From JANYLB01 sp963837715 (GTDB taxonomy: Bacteria; Actinomycetota; Acidimicrobiia; IMCC26256; JANYLB01): a DNA stretch of 64,000 nt. Under the pieces are notes generated by a model. It did no database searches and was not told the origin of the DNA. It saw only the letters and a program-made list of their open reading frames with translations. The stretch spans positions 248,001 to 312,000 of the forward strand of contig CAWIOF010000002.1 in the NCBI GenBank assembly GCA_963837715.1, in the 5' to 3' direction. A program made the translations under genes and the position numbers. Numbering within the stretch: position 1 is the first letter of the stretch; each line of letters starts with the position of its first letter. Positions 9,223-18,073 of the stretch are shown piece after piece.

Positions 9223-10152
9223 ATGACGGCCGTGCGCCGCTACGAGGGGACAGTCTTCGACAGCGGCCGGTGGGATGGCTTCGAGTTGCGCCCCGGCGAC
9301 ATCATCATCAGCACGCCGCCAAAGTGCGGGACGACGTGGACGCAGATGATCTGTGCGCTGCTCATCTTCCAGGATCCGGAGCTGCCGCTACCGCTGGACA
9401 GGCTTTCGCCGTGGATCGACATGGTGACGCGCGCCCGTACGGAGGTGTTCGCCGAACTGGAAGCCCAGACGCACCGCCGGTTCATCAAGACCCACACACC
9501 GCTCGACGGCATTGCCAACGATCCGTCGATCACGTACATCTGCGTCGGGCGTGACCCGCGAGACGTGGCGCTGTCGATGAACCGTCACATCGACAACATG
9601 GACGTCGGCGCGTTCCTCGAGACGCGCCATCGGGCGGCAGCGATTGACGGCATCGAACTCGAGCAGTTGCCCGCACCGCGGCCGCGCCCCGTTGGCGAGC
9701 GGGACCGCTTCTGGCAGTGGGTCGACGACGAGACGCCTTCGACGCGTTCGGGCGGGGTATCCCTTCGGTTCACCGCCGAGCACCTGCAGACGTTCCGGGA
9801 CGCCGCCGACGATCTCGACATCGTGTTCTTGCACTACGACGAACTGAAGGCCGACCTGGAGGGGCAGATGCGGCAGTTGGCCGCGCACCTCGAAATCGAG
9901 GTCGACGAGAATCGGTGGCCCCGGCTGGTCCAGGCGGCAACGTTCGAGTCGATGCGCAGCACGGCCGACATGACGGTGCCGTGCGGTGGTCGGGAGCACT
10001 GGATCGACCCCGCTGCGTTCTTCAGCCATGGCACGAGCGGCCAGTGGCGTGATCTCCTCGACGATGCCGACCTCGCCCGGTACGCCGCGCGGGTTCGGGC
10101 GGTCGCGTCGGATGACCTGGTGGCGTGGTTGCACCGCGAGCCGATCGGCTGA
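9223..10152 (+). CDS. sulfotransferase family protein
   Basis: A 309-residue cytosolic-type sulfotransferase that would transfer sulfate from PAPS to an alcohol or amine. The 5'-phosphosulfate loop is STPPKCGTTWTQM near 30-42. The 3'-phosphate loop is VGRDPRDVALSMNRH near 107-121. The C-terminal region has FFSHGTSGQWRDLL near 266-279, the family's final PAPS-binding motif. All key elements are present. ATG 9223 is the first start and no good ribosome-binding site is seen. It lies alone in a scarred region between a propeller remnant and a truncated transporter, and its codon use is slightly less G/C-biased than its neighbours, so acquisition by transfer is possible. The acceptor substrate is unknown. 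Confidence 0.9.
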   Translation: MTAVRRYEGTVFDSGRWDGFELRPGDIIISTPPKCGTTWTQMICALLIFQDPELPLPLDRLSPWIDMVTRARTEVFAELEAQTHRRFIKTHTPLDGIANDPSITYICVGRDPRDVALSMNRHIDNMDVGAFLETRHRAAAIDGIELEQLPAPRPRPVGERDRFWQWVDDETPSTRSGGVSLRFTAEHLQTFRDAADDLDIVFLHYDELKADLEGQMRQLAAHLEIEVDENRWPRLVQAATFESMRSTADMTVPCGGREHWIDPAAFFSHGTSGQWRDLLDDADLARYAARVRAVASDDLVAWLHREPIG

Positions 10153-10247
10153 ATCCGGGTTTCGGCGATTGCGCCTCGGACAGAGCACATGACTGCCGAT
10201 CTGTCGCGGTCCCGTCCCTGCCACGACGTCATTCGTCAGACGGACCA

Positions 10248-10865
10248 CTAGGCCGTGTCGACCGCAGCCGTCTCGAGCGCGGGGTCACCTTCGGTCGGGT
10301 CGGGCATGCGGCCGCCCGGCAGCAGGAGCGACGCGAAGAACGCGATCACCATGACGCCCGACATGATGAAGAACACCGTGCGGCACGACTGGGCGAAGTC
10401 AAGCTGCACCGCTTTGAAGATCTGCTGGGTCTGAGCCGACGACGACTGGCTGAAGCTGCTGGTGTCTCCGCCTCCCGACTGGGACAGCGACTGCGCGATC
10501 GAATCGGCCTGCGACTTCGCGATCCCGAAGGTCCCGAGCGTCGCTTCGATGTTCGACGTGTTCTGGGTGATCAACACGGTGCCGAGCACCGCGAGCCCGA
10601 GGCTGGCTCCGTAGTTGCGGACGGTCTGGGTGATGCCGGTCGCCTCGCCGTAGCTCAGCCGGGAAGCGCGGTTGATGGCGTCGGTGTTCGATGGCCCGAG
10701 CATGAGGCCGATGCCGGCACCGGCGAGCACGATGAAGTACCACTGCGAGCCCAGCGAGAGGTCGGTCAGCTTCCAGGCCCAGAGCCCGAAGCCGACGGCA
10801 GCGACGAGGTTCCCGAGGATCACCGTGGGTCGGGCGCCGACCTTGTCGAGGATGCGCCCACCCAC
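10248..10865 (-). pseudogene. MFS transporter (EmrB/QacA-like), 5'-truncated
   Basis: Only the last 205 residues of a drug-efflux-type major facilitator are present. It begins GGRILDKVGARPTVILGN, which is the cytoplasmic loop motif normally found near residue 300 of a roughly 500-residue protein. About four transmembrane helices follow (GLWAWKL..., YFIVLAGAGIGLMLGPSN, SLGLAVLGTVLI, FFIMSGVMVIAFFASLLL), with a long Ser/Gln-rich loop. Upstream on this strand the sequence passes through a G7 run (near 10864-10871) and, within about 60 bp, reaches the end of the PAP2 gene, leaving no room for the N-terminal half. It is a deletion remnant and cannot make a full transporter. Confidence 0.8.
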
Positions 10866-10925
10866 CCCCCCGATCGACCATGGCCCGAGATGAACGTACC
10901 CCGCAGGTGTGGGCCGGTCCGCGGA

Positions 10926-11919
10926 TCAGCGGACGCGGTCGCTCGGGTCGAGGGTGAGACCGCGGAGCAGGAACACGAAGGTGGTGACGACGAGCACCGC
11001 GGTGCCGAGGATCGCAGCCGACGCGGCGAGGTACGCGGTGTTGAGATCGAGCGCGTCGAGGCGATCAGAGCGCACGGCCACCGCGACCGTCGCCATGCCG
11101 ATGAACGACACCGCGAGCGCGGCGGCGCCGAACGCGGCGAGGACCGGACTGAGCATCGGCGGCGCCGACGTGCTCGATCCCTGTCGGCGCACGAGCCGGG
11201 CGCGGGTCGCCACGAGCCAGGCGGCCGTGAGCGTGGCCCACACCAACACGAGCAGGTAGCTCCCGATCGCGTCGCTCGGGCGGTGCCAACCGAGGAGGAG
11301 CACGGCCTCACCGATCCCGACGGCGTACCCGGCGCCGATCACCGCGACGAATCCCCGGGCGCGCCGGGGGGTGACGAGCACGGCGGCGAGGGCGAGCGAC
11401 ATCGCGACGGTCGTGTGGCCGCTCGGGTACGAGTTGTTGAGCGATCCCGAGTCGATCGTGGCGAGGAGGTCGGGGCGGGTGAGGATGACGCGCTTGAGCA
11501 GCTCGGCACTCACGTCGGATCCGAAGACGACGAGCCCGGCACCGACCGCGAGGTGGAACCGCCCGCGGCCGAGGGCGACGAGCACGATCCCGCCGCCGAT
11601 GAGCGCGACCGACCCGACGCTGATCGTGGTGAGGAGGTCTTCGGTCGCCTTCTCGACTCGCGGTCGATCCACCTGCGCGCCACCCTCGAGCGCGGTCGCG
11701 TCGAGGCGTTGGCCCCATTCGGTGTGCACGGCGACGAGGTACACGCCCATGAACAGCGAGCGCGGCGAGGGTGGCGATGGCGAGGAGCGATCGGACGCGG
11801 GTCTCGGGGACCGAGCGTTCGAGGAGGTGGGTGCCGGTCACGGTTGCGGGCCCGTCGGTCCGGCGCCCGGTTGCGCGTCGAGGTCGCTCGCGCCGGAGAC
11901 TGCGCTCCGTGGAGTTCAA
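10926..11919 (-). CDS. PAP2-family membrane phosphatase, one frame break
   Basis: An integral membrane phosphatase of about 330 residues. The three PAP2 signature motifs are present: KRVILTRP (KxxxxxxRP), SYPSGHTT (PSGH) and the third block with EAVLLLGWHRPSD (SRxxxxxHxxxD-like, with E in place of SR). Six or more transmembrane segments surround them. The N-terminal basic stretch (RRERPRRATGRR) and first helix (VRSLLAIATLAAL) are in a different frame from FMGVYLVAVHTEWGQ. One inserted base near 11760 accounts for the break. Family members dephosphorylate lipid phosphates such as undecaprenyl pyrophosphate or phosphatidic acid. The start (ATG 11919) overlaps the divergent P450 gene by about 10 bp, so a later start is possible. 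Confidence 0.8.
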
Positions 11920-13099
11920 TCCGTTTTCCGCCGACTTCTTCGACGACCCCTACGAGACCTACGGCTGGCTGCGCGACCACGCGCCCGTCTACCACAACGA
12001 CCAGTACGGCTTCTGGGCCCTGTCGCGCTACGACGACGTCGTCGCGGCTCATCGCGACTGGAAGGTGTTCAGCAGCACGCCACGGGGTGACCATCGATCA
12101 ACTCACCGACCCTCGGCCCGTCACGGTCAACGACAGCATCATCTTCCTCGATCCGCCCGAGCACGAGCGGCTTCGTCGGCTGGTGAGCCGGGTCTTCACC
12201 CCGAAGGCCGTCGCCGACCTCGAACCGCTGACTCGCGACATCGTCGGCGGCTACCTCGACGAGATCGGCGACGCCGACGAGTTCGACGTCGTGGCCGACC
12301 TCGCCGCGCCGTTCCCGGTCGAGGTGATCTGCGCGATCCTCGGCGTTCCCGAAGGGCGACCGGCAGCAGATCCGGCACTGGGTCGACGACATGCTCCACC
12401 GCGAGCCCGACGACCCGCAGCCGACGCAGGCCGGGATGGAGGCGGGCCTCAACTGCTCGCTGTACCTCCTCGAGCTCGTGCAGGAGAAGCGCCGCCGTCC
12501 CACCGACGACATGCTCTCCGCGCTGATCGAGGTCGAGGTCCCCGCCGACGACGGCTCGACCTACCGGCTCGACGACGGTGCGGTCGCGGGCTTCGCGACG
12601 CTGCTCGCCGGAGCGGGGAGCGAGACCGTCACCAAGCTCGTCGGCAGCGGGGTCGTGCTGTTCGCGCGGAACCCGGGGGAGTGGCAGCAGGTGCGTCGAC
12701 GACCCGGCCGCGCTCGCCGGCGCGATCGAGGAGATCCTCCGCTACTGGGCACCGTCGCAGTATCAGGGCCGGTTCACGCACGCCGATGTGACGCTGCACG
12801 ACGTGACCATCCCCGAGGGTTCGCCCGTCTTGCTGCTCACCGGCGCCGCGAATCACGACGAGCGGGCCTACACCGATCCCGATCGGTTCGACATCGACCG
12901 CCCGCTGCAGCTCTCGGTCGGTTTCGGGCACGGAATCCACTCGTGCCTCGGTGCCGCGCTCGCCCGACTCGAGAGTCGCGTCGCGTTCGAGGAGATCCGC
13001 ACGCGTTGGCCGCGGTACTCCGTCGACGAGTCGGGGTTGCGCCGGGTGCAGATGGCGAACGTCGCCGGCTTCTCCAACGTCCCCGTCCACGCCGGCTGA
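11909..13099 (+). CDS. cytochrome P450, three frame breaks
   Basis: About 395 residues of a soluble bacterial P450 monooxygenase spread over all three frames. Removing one base near each of 12083, 12358 and 12695 gives one protein. It starts MEFNPFSADFFDDPYETYGW, contains DPPEHERLRRLVSRVFTP (helix C region), the I-helix oxygen-binding motif AGAGSETVTK, the K-helix ExxR as EEILR, and the heme loop FGHGIHSCLGAALARLE with the Cys ligand. Every diagnostic element is intact, so the breaks look like sequence errors. The GTG at 11909 is preceded by GAGACTGCGCTCC, a near copy of the leaderless element at 4658. The type resembles CYP families hydroxylating steroids, terpenes or fatty acids; the substrate is unknown. 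Confidence 0.88.
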
Positions 13100-13108
13100 T
13101 CCGCCGAC

Positions 13109-13336
13109 TCAGAGGAACAGACCCCAGAAGATCCCGGAGAAGTAGGCGAGGAGCAGCAGCGCCAGGCCGACGATCACCGCGATCTGCACGAGTCGCTTGT
13201 CGTTCCCGCCCCGTCGGTTGATGCCGACCACCCAGTGCTGCAACCGCTCGATCTGGCCCTCGAAGGTGAAGGCGGGGTTGCGGTACTCGGGTTCGGGCGG
13301 CGGGTCGGCTGCCGGGCCGGGCGGGTCGGGGTCCAC
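13109..13336 (-). CDS. small tail-anchored hypothetical membrane protein
   Basis: A 75-residue protein from GTG 13336. The N-terminal 25 residues are proline-rich and acidic (DPDPPGPAADPPPEPEYRNP). A short amphipathic segment (GQIERLQHWVVGINRR) follows, then one C-terminal transmembrane helix (QIAVIVGLALLLLAYFSGIF) that ends the protein. The topology suggests a C-tail-anchored membrane protein with its head in the cytoplasm. It converges with the P450 gene, whose stop is 9 bp away. No family recognised. Confidence 0.6.
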   Translation of the reverse strand: MDPDPPGPAADPPPEPEYRNPAFTFEGQIERLQHWVVGINRRGGNDKRLVQIAVIVGLALLLLAYFSGIFWGLFL

Positions 13337-13457
13337 GGTCCAGGGTACGCCGCCCGATTCCGCGGGTTCTCGTGGTGGGTCGAACGGCCTATAGGCCGCG
13401 ACTCGGACTCCGGCCAAGCTCGTCGTTCGGAGTCGGAGACCGGGAGAGCGGGCACCA

Positions 13458-13622
13458 GTGGAGCAGAACGCGATCATCGCCTGGACGTTGGCGGCGCTCG
13501 TCGTGCTCGTCGTGGGCGCATGCACCCCGGTCCAGGCCCTCCTCGGCCTCTCCATCGGGTACACCGCGACGCTCGGTGGTCCGGTCGTGCACCGTTGGTA
13601 CGAGGCCCGGCGCCGGATCTGA
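13458..13622 (+). CDS. 54-residue hypothetical membrane protein
   Basis: A short open frame from GTG 13458 to TGA 13622. It has one hydrophobic helix (IIAWTLAALVVLVVGACTPV) and a second weaker one (LLGLSIGYTATLGGPVV), then a basic tail HRWYEARRRI. Codon third positions are strongly G/C, as in real genes here. GGGAGAGCGGG lies upstream as a possible ribosome-binding site. It ends 46 bp before the DUF3039 gene, whose promoter follows. Small size and lack of a known family keep confidence moderate. Confidence 0.5.
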   Translation: MEQNAIIAWTLAALVVLVVGACTPVQALLGLSIGYTATLGGPVVHRWYEARRRI

Positions 13623-13656
13623 GGTCGTCGCATCCGAGGTCGGCTCGCGGCGGCGG

Positions 13657-13662
13657 TACGAT
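13657..13662 (+). promoter_or_regulatory. leaderless-type -10 element (TACGAT) of the DUF3039 gene
   Basis: TACGAT (TANNNT) ends 6 nt before the GTG at 13669, which places transcription initiation at the start codon. There is no Shine-Dalgarno sequence in the interval. Confidence 0.5.
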
Positions 13663-13668
13663 GACGTC

Positions 13669-13938
13669 GTGCGCAACGACACGGCAACACCCGTCATCGC
13701 TCCCGTGACCACGCCGGTCGAGACGCCCGTCGAAGACCGCGAGATCGAGCGGACCGACGACGGCGACCACGATCGCTTCTCGCACTACTGCCGCAAGGAC
13801 GACATCGTCCGCGCCACGGTGACCGGCGAGGCCATCACCGCGCTGTGCGGCAAGAAGTGGGTCCCGGCCCGCGACCCCGAGCGCTACCCGGTCTGCCCCA
13901 CCTGCAAGGAACGCAAAGCCGCCGGGTGGAAGCTCTAA
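13669..13938 (+). CDS. DUF3039 family protein
   Basis: An 89-residue actinobacterial protein. The conserved core is RFSHYCRKDDIVRATVTGEA then ALCGKKWVPARDPERYPVCP and TCKE. Its paired cysteines in ALCGK and CPTC, with the histidine of FSHY, look like a zinc-ribbon-type site. The N-terminal 35 residues are low-complexity Thr/Pro/Glu. Function of the family is unknown. The gene is conserved across actinobacteria and is usually near DUF3499 or DEAD-helicase genes; here a DUF3499 gene follows about 1.2 kb away. The 3' end overlaps that of the convergent aminotransferase gene by 4 bp. Confidence 0.88.
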   Translation: MRNDTATPVIAPVTTPVETPVEDREIERTDDGDHDRFSHYCRKDDIVRATVTGEAITALCGKKWVPARDPERYPVCPTCKERKAAGWKL

Positions 13939-15073
13939 CCCAGTTCGGTCGACGACCTGGAGGAGGCGGGCGACGTCTTCGGGTTCGGTGTAGCAGACGA
14001 CACCGGCGCGCACAGCGCCGCCTGACTCCGCGAGGCCGAGTGACGCCATGACGTCGACCGCGTAGTAGTCGCCGCTCCAGACTGCGACCCTCGCGTCGGC
14101 GAGTCGCCGTGCGACGTCGTCGGGATGGTGGCCGGCCACGGTGAACGCGAGCGTCGGCGTGCGATCGACGAGATCGTGGGGACCCCACACGGTGACGTGC
14201 GGCATCGCCAACAGTCCGTGCAGCATCGGCGCGAACACGTCCATCTCGGCGTCGACATCGACCTCGGCCAGGAACTCGGCCGCGGCGCGGATCCCGGCGA
14301 TGGCCTCGAACGCCGGGGTGCCGGTCTCGTACCGGGCCGGTCCGGCGTCGGGCGCGGGGCGGACCTTGTCGGGGTCGAGCCGGGCGAGCAGGTCGGGATC
14401 GGCGCAGAGCATCCCGGCGTGGGGGCCGTACCACTTGTAGGCCGAGGTCGCGAGCACGTCGCAGCCGAGGGTCGACACGTCGATGCGCCGGTGGGGGACC
14501 AGGTGGACCCCGTCGACGAACACCCGCGCCCCCACGTCGTGGGCGGCGGCGACGATCGGTGGGAGATCCGGTGTGGTCCCGAGCGCGTTCGACGCGCCGG
14601 TGATCGCGACCCATCGGGTGCGATCGCCGATGCGCGACGTCACCGCTTCCGTCGGGAGCCGACCGGCGGCCGGGTCGAACGGAGCGGTCACGACCGTGGC
14701 GCCGGCCGCCTGGGCGGCTCGGACCCACGGTGCGATGTTGGCGTCGTGGTCGAGGGCGGTGCACAGGATCTCGTCGCCGGGCGCGAGCGTCGCGGGCGAC
14801 GGCCCGGGCGAAGGCGAACGTGAGGGTGGTCATGTTGGCGCCGAAGACCACCCCGGCCGGATCGGCGCCGAGCATCCGGCCGATGGTGGCCCGCGCCGAG
14901 GCGACCAGGTCGGCGGTCGTTGCACTCGCCGCGAAGAACCCGCCGGTGTTGGCGCTCCCGCCGTCGGCGAGCTGCTCGTGCATCGCGGAGATCGCGGTGT
15001 CGACCATCTGGGTGCCGGCGGGGCCGTCGAGCCGGGCCCAGCCGTCGGAGAGTGCCGGGAAGCGTCCGCGCAT
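13935..15073 (-). CDS. class V aminotransferase-fold (cysteine-desulfurase-like) protein, two frame breaks
   Basis: About 378 residues of a PLP enzyme of the SufS/NifS-like class V family. It starts MRGRFPALSDGWARLDGPAG. The first half contains NTGGFFAASATTADLVASAR. The PLP lysine is in VLATSAYKWYGPHAG, preceded by VDGVHLVPHRRID with the PLP-stacking/aspartate residues. It ends near VVCYTEPEDVARLLQVVD-ELG. Single extra bases near 14795 (before LAPGDEILC) and near 13957 (before the terminal ELG and TAG) break the frame; without the second, the protein would run through the DUF3039 gene antisense. Homologues are annotated as cysteine desulfurases or selenocysteine-lyase-like enzymes. No SUF genes are nearby, so the substrate is open. 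Confidence 0.82.
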
Positions 15074-15090
15074 CGGCGCAGGCTATGCGG

Positions 15091-15096
15091 TACGTT
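15091..15096 (+). promoter_or_regulatory. leaderless-type -10 element (TACGTT) of the DUF3499 gene
   Basis: TACGTT (TANNNT) ends 7 nt before the GTG at 15104, giving a transcript that begins at or beside the start codon. It lies within the 30-bp gap between divergent genes. Confidence 0.45.
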
Positions 15097-15103
15097 TCGA
15101 GAC

Positions 15104-15505
15104 GTGGGTGGAGCATGCGCTCGACAGTTCTGTTCAGCTCCCTCGGTCGCGCGCGTCGACTTCGACGGCGAGGCCCGGGTCGTGTGGATCGACGACCTGG
15201 GCGACCACAAGCCCGCGGCGGCGTGCTGCCTGTGCCGCCGCCACGCCGACACGCTCACGCCGCCCCGGAACTGGGAGCTCCACGACCTGCGGGCGAGCGC
15301 CGAATCGTCGGTCGACCTGAGCGTCGCCGACCGGACCACGGTGGTCACCCTCCCCTCCGAGCCCGTCCCCGCGACGGAGCCGGCGCCGGTCGTCGCCGAA
15401 GCGGCGGCGGCCTGGTCGCCCCGGCTGTTCGCCTCGGTCGACACGGGTTCGGTGCTCGATGCCACCTCGCCGCTGCTCAGCCGCGCCTTCCACGGCGTCC
15501 GCTGA
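15104..15505 (+). CDS. DUF3499-like protein
   Basis: A 133-residue protein. It has an N-terminal cysteine pair region (GGACARQFCSAPSVARVDF), a short beta segment (ARVVWIDDLGDHKP) and ACCLCRRHADTLTPPRNWEL, matching the DUF3499 pattern of a zinc-ribbon-like domain ending in a GW/NW motif. The C-terminal half is Pro/Ala/Val-rich and probably disordered. The function of the family is unknown; it is conserved in actinobacteria. Divergent from the class V aminotransferase, with a leaderless promoter. Confidence 0.78.
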   Translation: MGGACARQFCSAPSVARVDFDGEARVVWIDDLGDHKPAAACCLCRRHADTLTPPRNWELHDLRASAESSVDLSVADRTTVVTLPSEPVPATEPAPVVAEAAAAWSPRLFASVDTGSVLDATSPLLSRAFHGVR

Positions 15506-15643
15506 ACCACCGCTGACGTCCACCTGACGGGCCCGGGCGGCGCCGCAGGTCCTCCGGTCGGGCCGCGGACGACCCGGGCTCTCGGATGGGTCAGACTGTC
15601 GGGCTCCTTCAGGGCGAGTGCCCCGGATGCCGATGCCGCTCTT

Positions 15644-16900
15644 GTGACCTTCCGATCCCTCCTCGCCTGTGCGCTCCTCGCCGTCGTCTCGGCGACGGCA
15701 CTCCCCGGCGCGCCCGCGGGTGCGGCCGAGGCGGATCCGGGGACCACCGCAGCGGGCGACCCGGCGGCTCGGATCTCGGCCCTGCAGTCGACGGCGAGCC
15801 GGGCCGACGCGGAGGCGTCGAGTGCAGCCGCCGAGCGCGACGCGCTCACCGCCGAGCTCACCGCGGCGCGGGAACACCAGGTCAACGCCGAGGCGCGCCT
15901 GACCGGGCTCGACGCCGCTGCGGTGAAGGCCCGGGCCGACGCCGAGGTCGCGCGCGAGCGTGTGACCCGGGTGGTCGTCGACGCGTACGTGAACGGCGGA
16001 ACCGGCCCCGCTGCGCTCGCGGGGATCCTCGACGCGTCGAACGCCTCCGAGTTGCGACGGCACCAGGAGCTGACCGACCGGGTCGGCAACCGACAGCAGG
16101 AGGTGCTCAAGGCGTTCCGGCAGGCCCGGATCGTCGCGCAGCGTGCCGCCGACGCAGCCCGGACGGCACGAGACGAGATCCTCCGGGAAGTGACCCGACT
16201 CGAGGAAGCGCTCCCGGCGGCGACGCTCGCCGCGACGGAGGCGGAACAGACCGCGGCGACGGCGCGCTTCCAGCTCGATCGCTGGACCTCCGTGCAGGGC
16301 GGACCGGCGACACCGATCATGGGTGCGGCCCGACTGACCGGCACCGAGCTCGCGCGCTGGTTCCGATCCCAACGACGTGAGGCGCGTACGACCGTCTCGA
16401 TCGAGGAGCTGGCCGCCATCTACATCACCGAGGGTGACGCCGCGGGCGTGCGCGGCGACATCGCGTTCGCGCAGTCGGTGCTCGAGACCGGGTCGTTCTT
16501 CTTCCCCGACCGCGGGCAGGTGCGCCCGACCGACAACAACTTCGCGGGGATCGGTGCGTGCGACTCGTGCAGCACCGGCCGCGGGTACCCCGACGCCCGT
16601 ACCGGTGTGCGGGCACAGATCCAACTCCTGCGGGCCTACGCCGACTCGTCGGTCACCGCGACCAACCTCGGGTACCCGCCGGTCGATCCGAAGCTGCCGA
16701 GCTTCTTCCTCAAGGGTCGGGCGCCGACCTGGAGCGGCCTGACCGGAACCTGGGCCACGTCGACGACCTATGCGCCGAAGATCTTCGAGCTCTACTTCCG
16801 GATCCTCGCGTGGGTCTCCGATCACCCCACGAGCCCGGGTCGGCGTACGGCCCTCCGGGGGAAGCCGAGACTCGAAGCGCAGACAACCGGGGAGGCTGCC
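15644..16900 (+). CDS. secreted coiled-coil/glucosaminidase-domain peptidoglycan hydrolase (no stop codon of its own)
   Basis: An exported cell-wall hydrolase. Residues 1-28 are a signal peptide (TFRSLLACALLAVVSATALP then GAPAGAAEA). Residues about 40-215 are a coiled coil of the kind found on NlpC/P60 and EnvC-like regulators. Residues about 245-375 are a glucosaminidase domain with SIEELAAIYITEGDAAGVRG, the expected catalytic Glu in this region, then DNNFAGIGACDSC and RTGVRAQIQLLRAYAD. It probably cleaves glycan strands during division. The frame continues without a stop into the amidohydrolase at 16901, making one 809-residue open frame. No stop exists in any frame over 16830-16900, so this is either a real fusion or a substituted stop. 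Confidence 0.82.
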
Positions 16901-18073
16901 GTGCAGCTCGACTACCACGCCTTCGACGCAGACAACCACTACTACGAGGCGGTCGACGCCTTCACCCGCCACGTGCCCCGGGCGATGCAGAAGCGGGCGA
17001 TGCAGTGGGCCGAGATCGACGGGAAGCAGCGCCTGCTCGTGGCCGGGAGGGTGAACCGCTTCATCCCGAATCCCCGGTTCGACCCCGTGGCCCGGCCCGG
17101 CGCACTCGACGACTACTTCCGGGGTCACCGCGCGGGCGACGACATCCGCGCCGCCTTCGGCGAGCTCGAGCCGATCAGCCCGTCGTACCGGGAGCCGGCG
17201 GCGCGCCTCACGGTCATGGACGAGCAGGGGATCGAAGGCTGCTTCCTCTTCCCGACGTTGGGGGTGGGCATGGAGCAGGCGCTGGTGCACGATCCCGAGG
17301 CCGCGCTCGTGGCGTTCCACGCGTTCAACCAGTGGCTGCTCGACGACTGGCGGTTCGACTACGAGGGCCGCATCTTCGGCGCGCCGTACCTCACGTTGCT
17401 CGATCCCGACGCCGCGGTCGCCGAGGTCGACTGGGCGATCGAGCAGGGCGCGCGGGTGATCGTCATGCGCGCGGGGCCGGTGCAGGCGCCGGGTGGCTTC
17501 CGGTCGCCGGGCGATCCCGTGTATGACCCGTTCTGGGCCCGCCTGGCCGAGGCCCGGGTGACGGTGGCCTACCACTCGGGCGAGGCGGGGTACTCCCGCT
17601 ACGCGGCCGACTGGGGCGAAGGCGGGGCCCTGGAGGCGTTCCGGCACAACCCGTTCGCGGTCGTGACCGGCGCCGACCGCCCGATCTACGACACCGTCGC
17701 CGCGCTCATCTGCCACGGGGTGTTCACCCGTCACCCAGGGACCCGGGTCGCGACGATCGAGAGCGGCAGCGAGTGGGTGCCGAGCCTCGTGAAGAAGCTG
17801 AAGAAGTCGTTCGCCCAGGCGCCGGGCTCGTACCCGGGTGGCGATCCGATCGAGCAACTCCGGCGCCACGTGTGGGTGTCGCCGTACTACGAAGACGATC
17901 TCGCAGCCCTCCGCGACGCCATCGGTGCCGAACGCATCCTCTTCGGCTCCGACTACCCCCACGCCGAGGGTCTCGCCGATCCGACGAGCTTCGTGAAGGA
18001 CCTCGACGGGTTCTCCGCCGACGACATCCGGCTCATCATGCGCGAGAACGCACTGGCGCTCTCGACGCCGTGA
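16901..18073 (+). CDS. amidohydrolase family 2 (TIM-barrel metal-dependent hydrolase/decarboxylase)
   Basis: A 390-residue metal-dependent hydrolase of the ACMS-decarboxylase-like class. The N-terminal metal motif is FDADNHYYE (DxDxH type). The middle strand has VAYHSGEAG near 225 with a His ligand, and the C-terminal metal Asp is in LFGSDYPHAEG near 348-358. I place the start at GTG 16901, preceded by GGGGAGG at a proper distance, although the frame is open upstream through the secreted glucosaminidase. The cytosolic fold argues against export as a fusion. It overlaps the serine hydrolase gene downstream by 4 bp (GTGA), so the two are coupled. Homologues in actinobacteria act on aromatic or steroid-derived acids; the substrate is unknown. 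Confidence 0.85.
   Translation: MQLDYHAFDADNHYYEAVDAFTRHVPRAMQKRAMQWAEIDGKQRLLVAGRVNRFIPNPRFDPVARPGALDDYFRGHRAGDDIRAAFGELEPISPSYREPAARLTVMDEQGIEGCFLFPTLGVGMEQALVHDPEAALVAFHAFNQWLLDDWRFDYEGRIFGAPYLTLLDPDAAVAEVDWAIEQGARVIVMRAGPVQAPGGFRSPGDPVYDPFWARLAEARVTVAYHSGEAGYSRYAADWGEGGALEAFRHNPFAVVTGADRPIYDTVAALICHGVFTRHPGTRVATIESGSEWVPSLVKKLKKSFAQAPGSYPGGDPIEQLRRHVWVSPYYEDDLAALRDAIGAERILFGSDYPHAEGLADPTSFVKDLDGFSADDIRLIMRENALALSTP

Noticed and set aside
10248..10865. functional drug-efflux pump
   Set aside because: Only the C-terminal third of the transporter is present and nothing upstream can supply the rest.
15134..17962. 942-codon open frame on the minus strand
   Set aside because: It runs antisense to the glucosaminidase, amidohydrolase and DUF3499 genes, has no domain and an Arg/Gly/Val-rich high-GC shadow composition.
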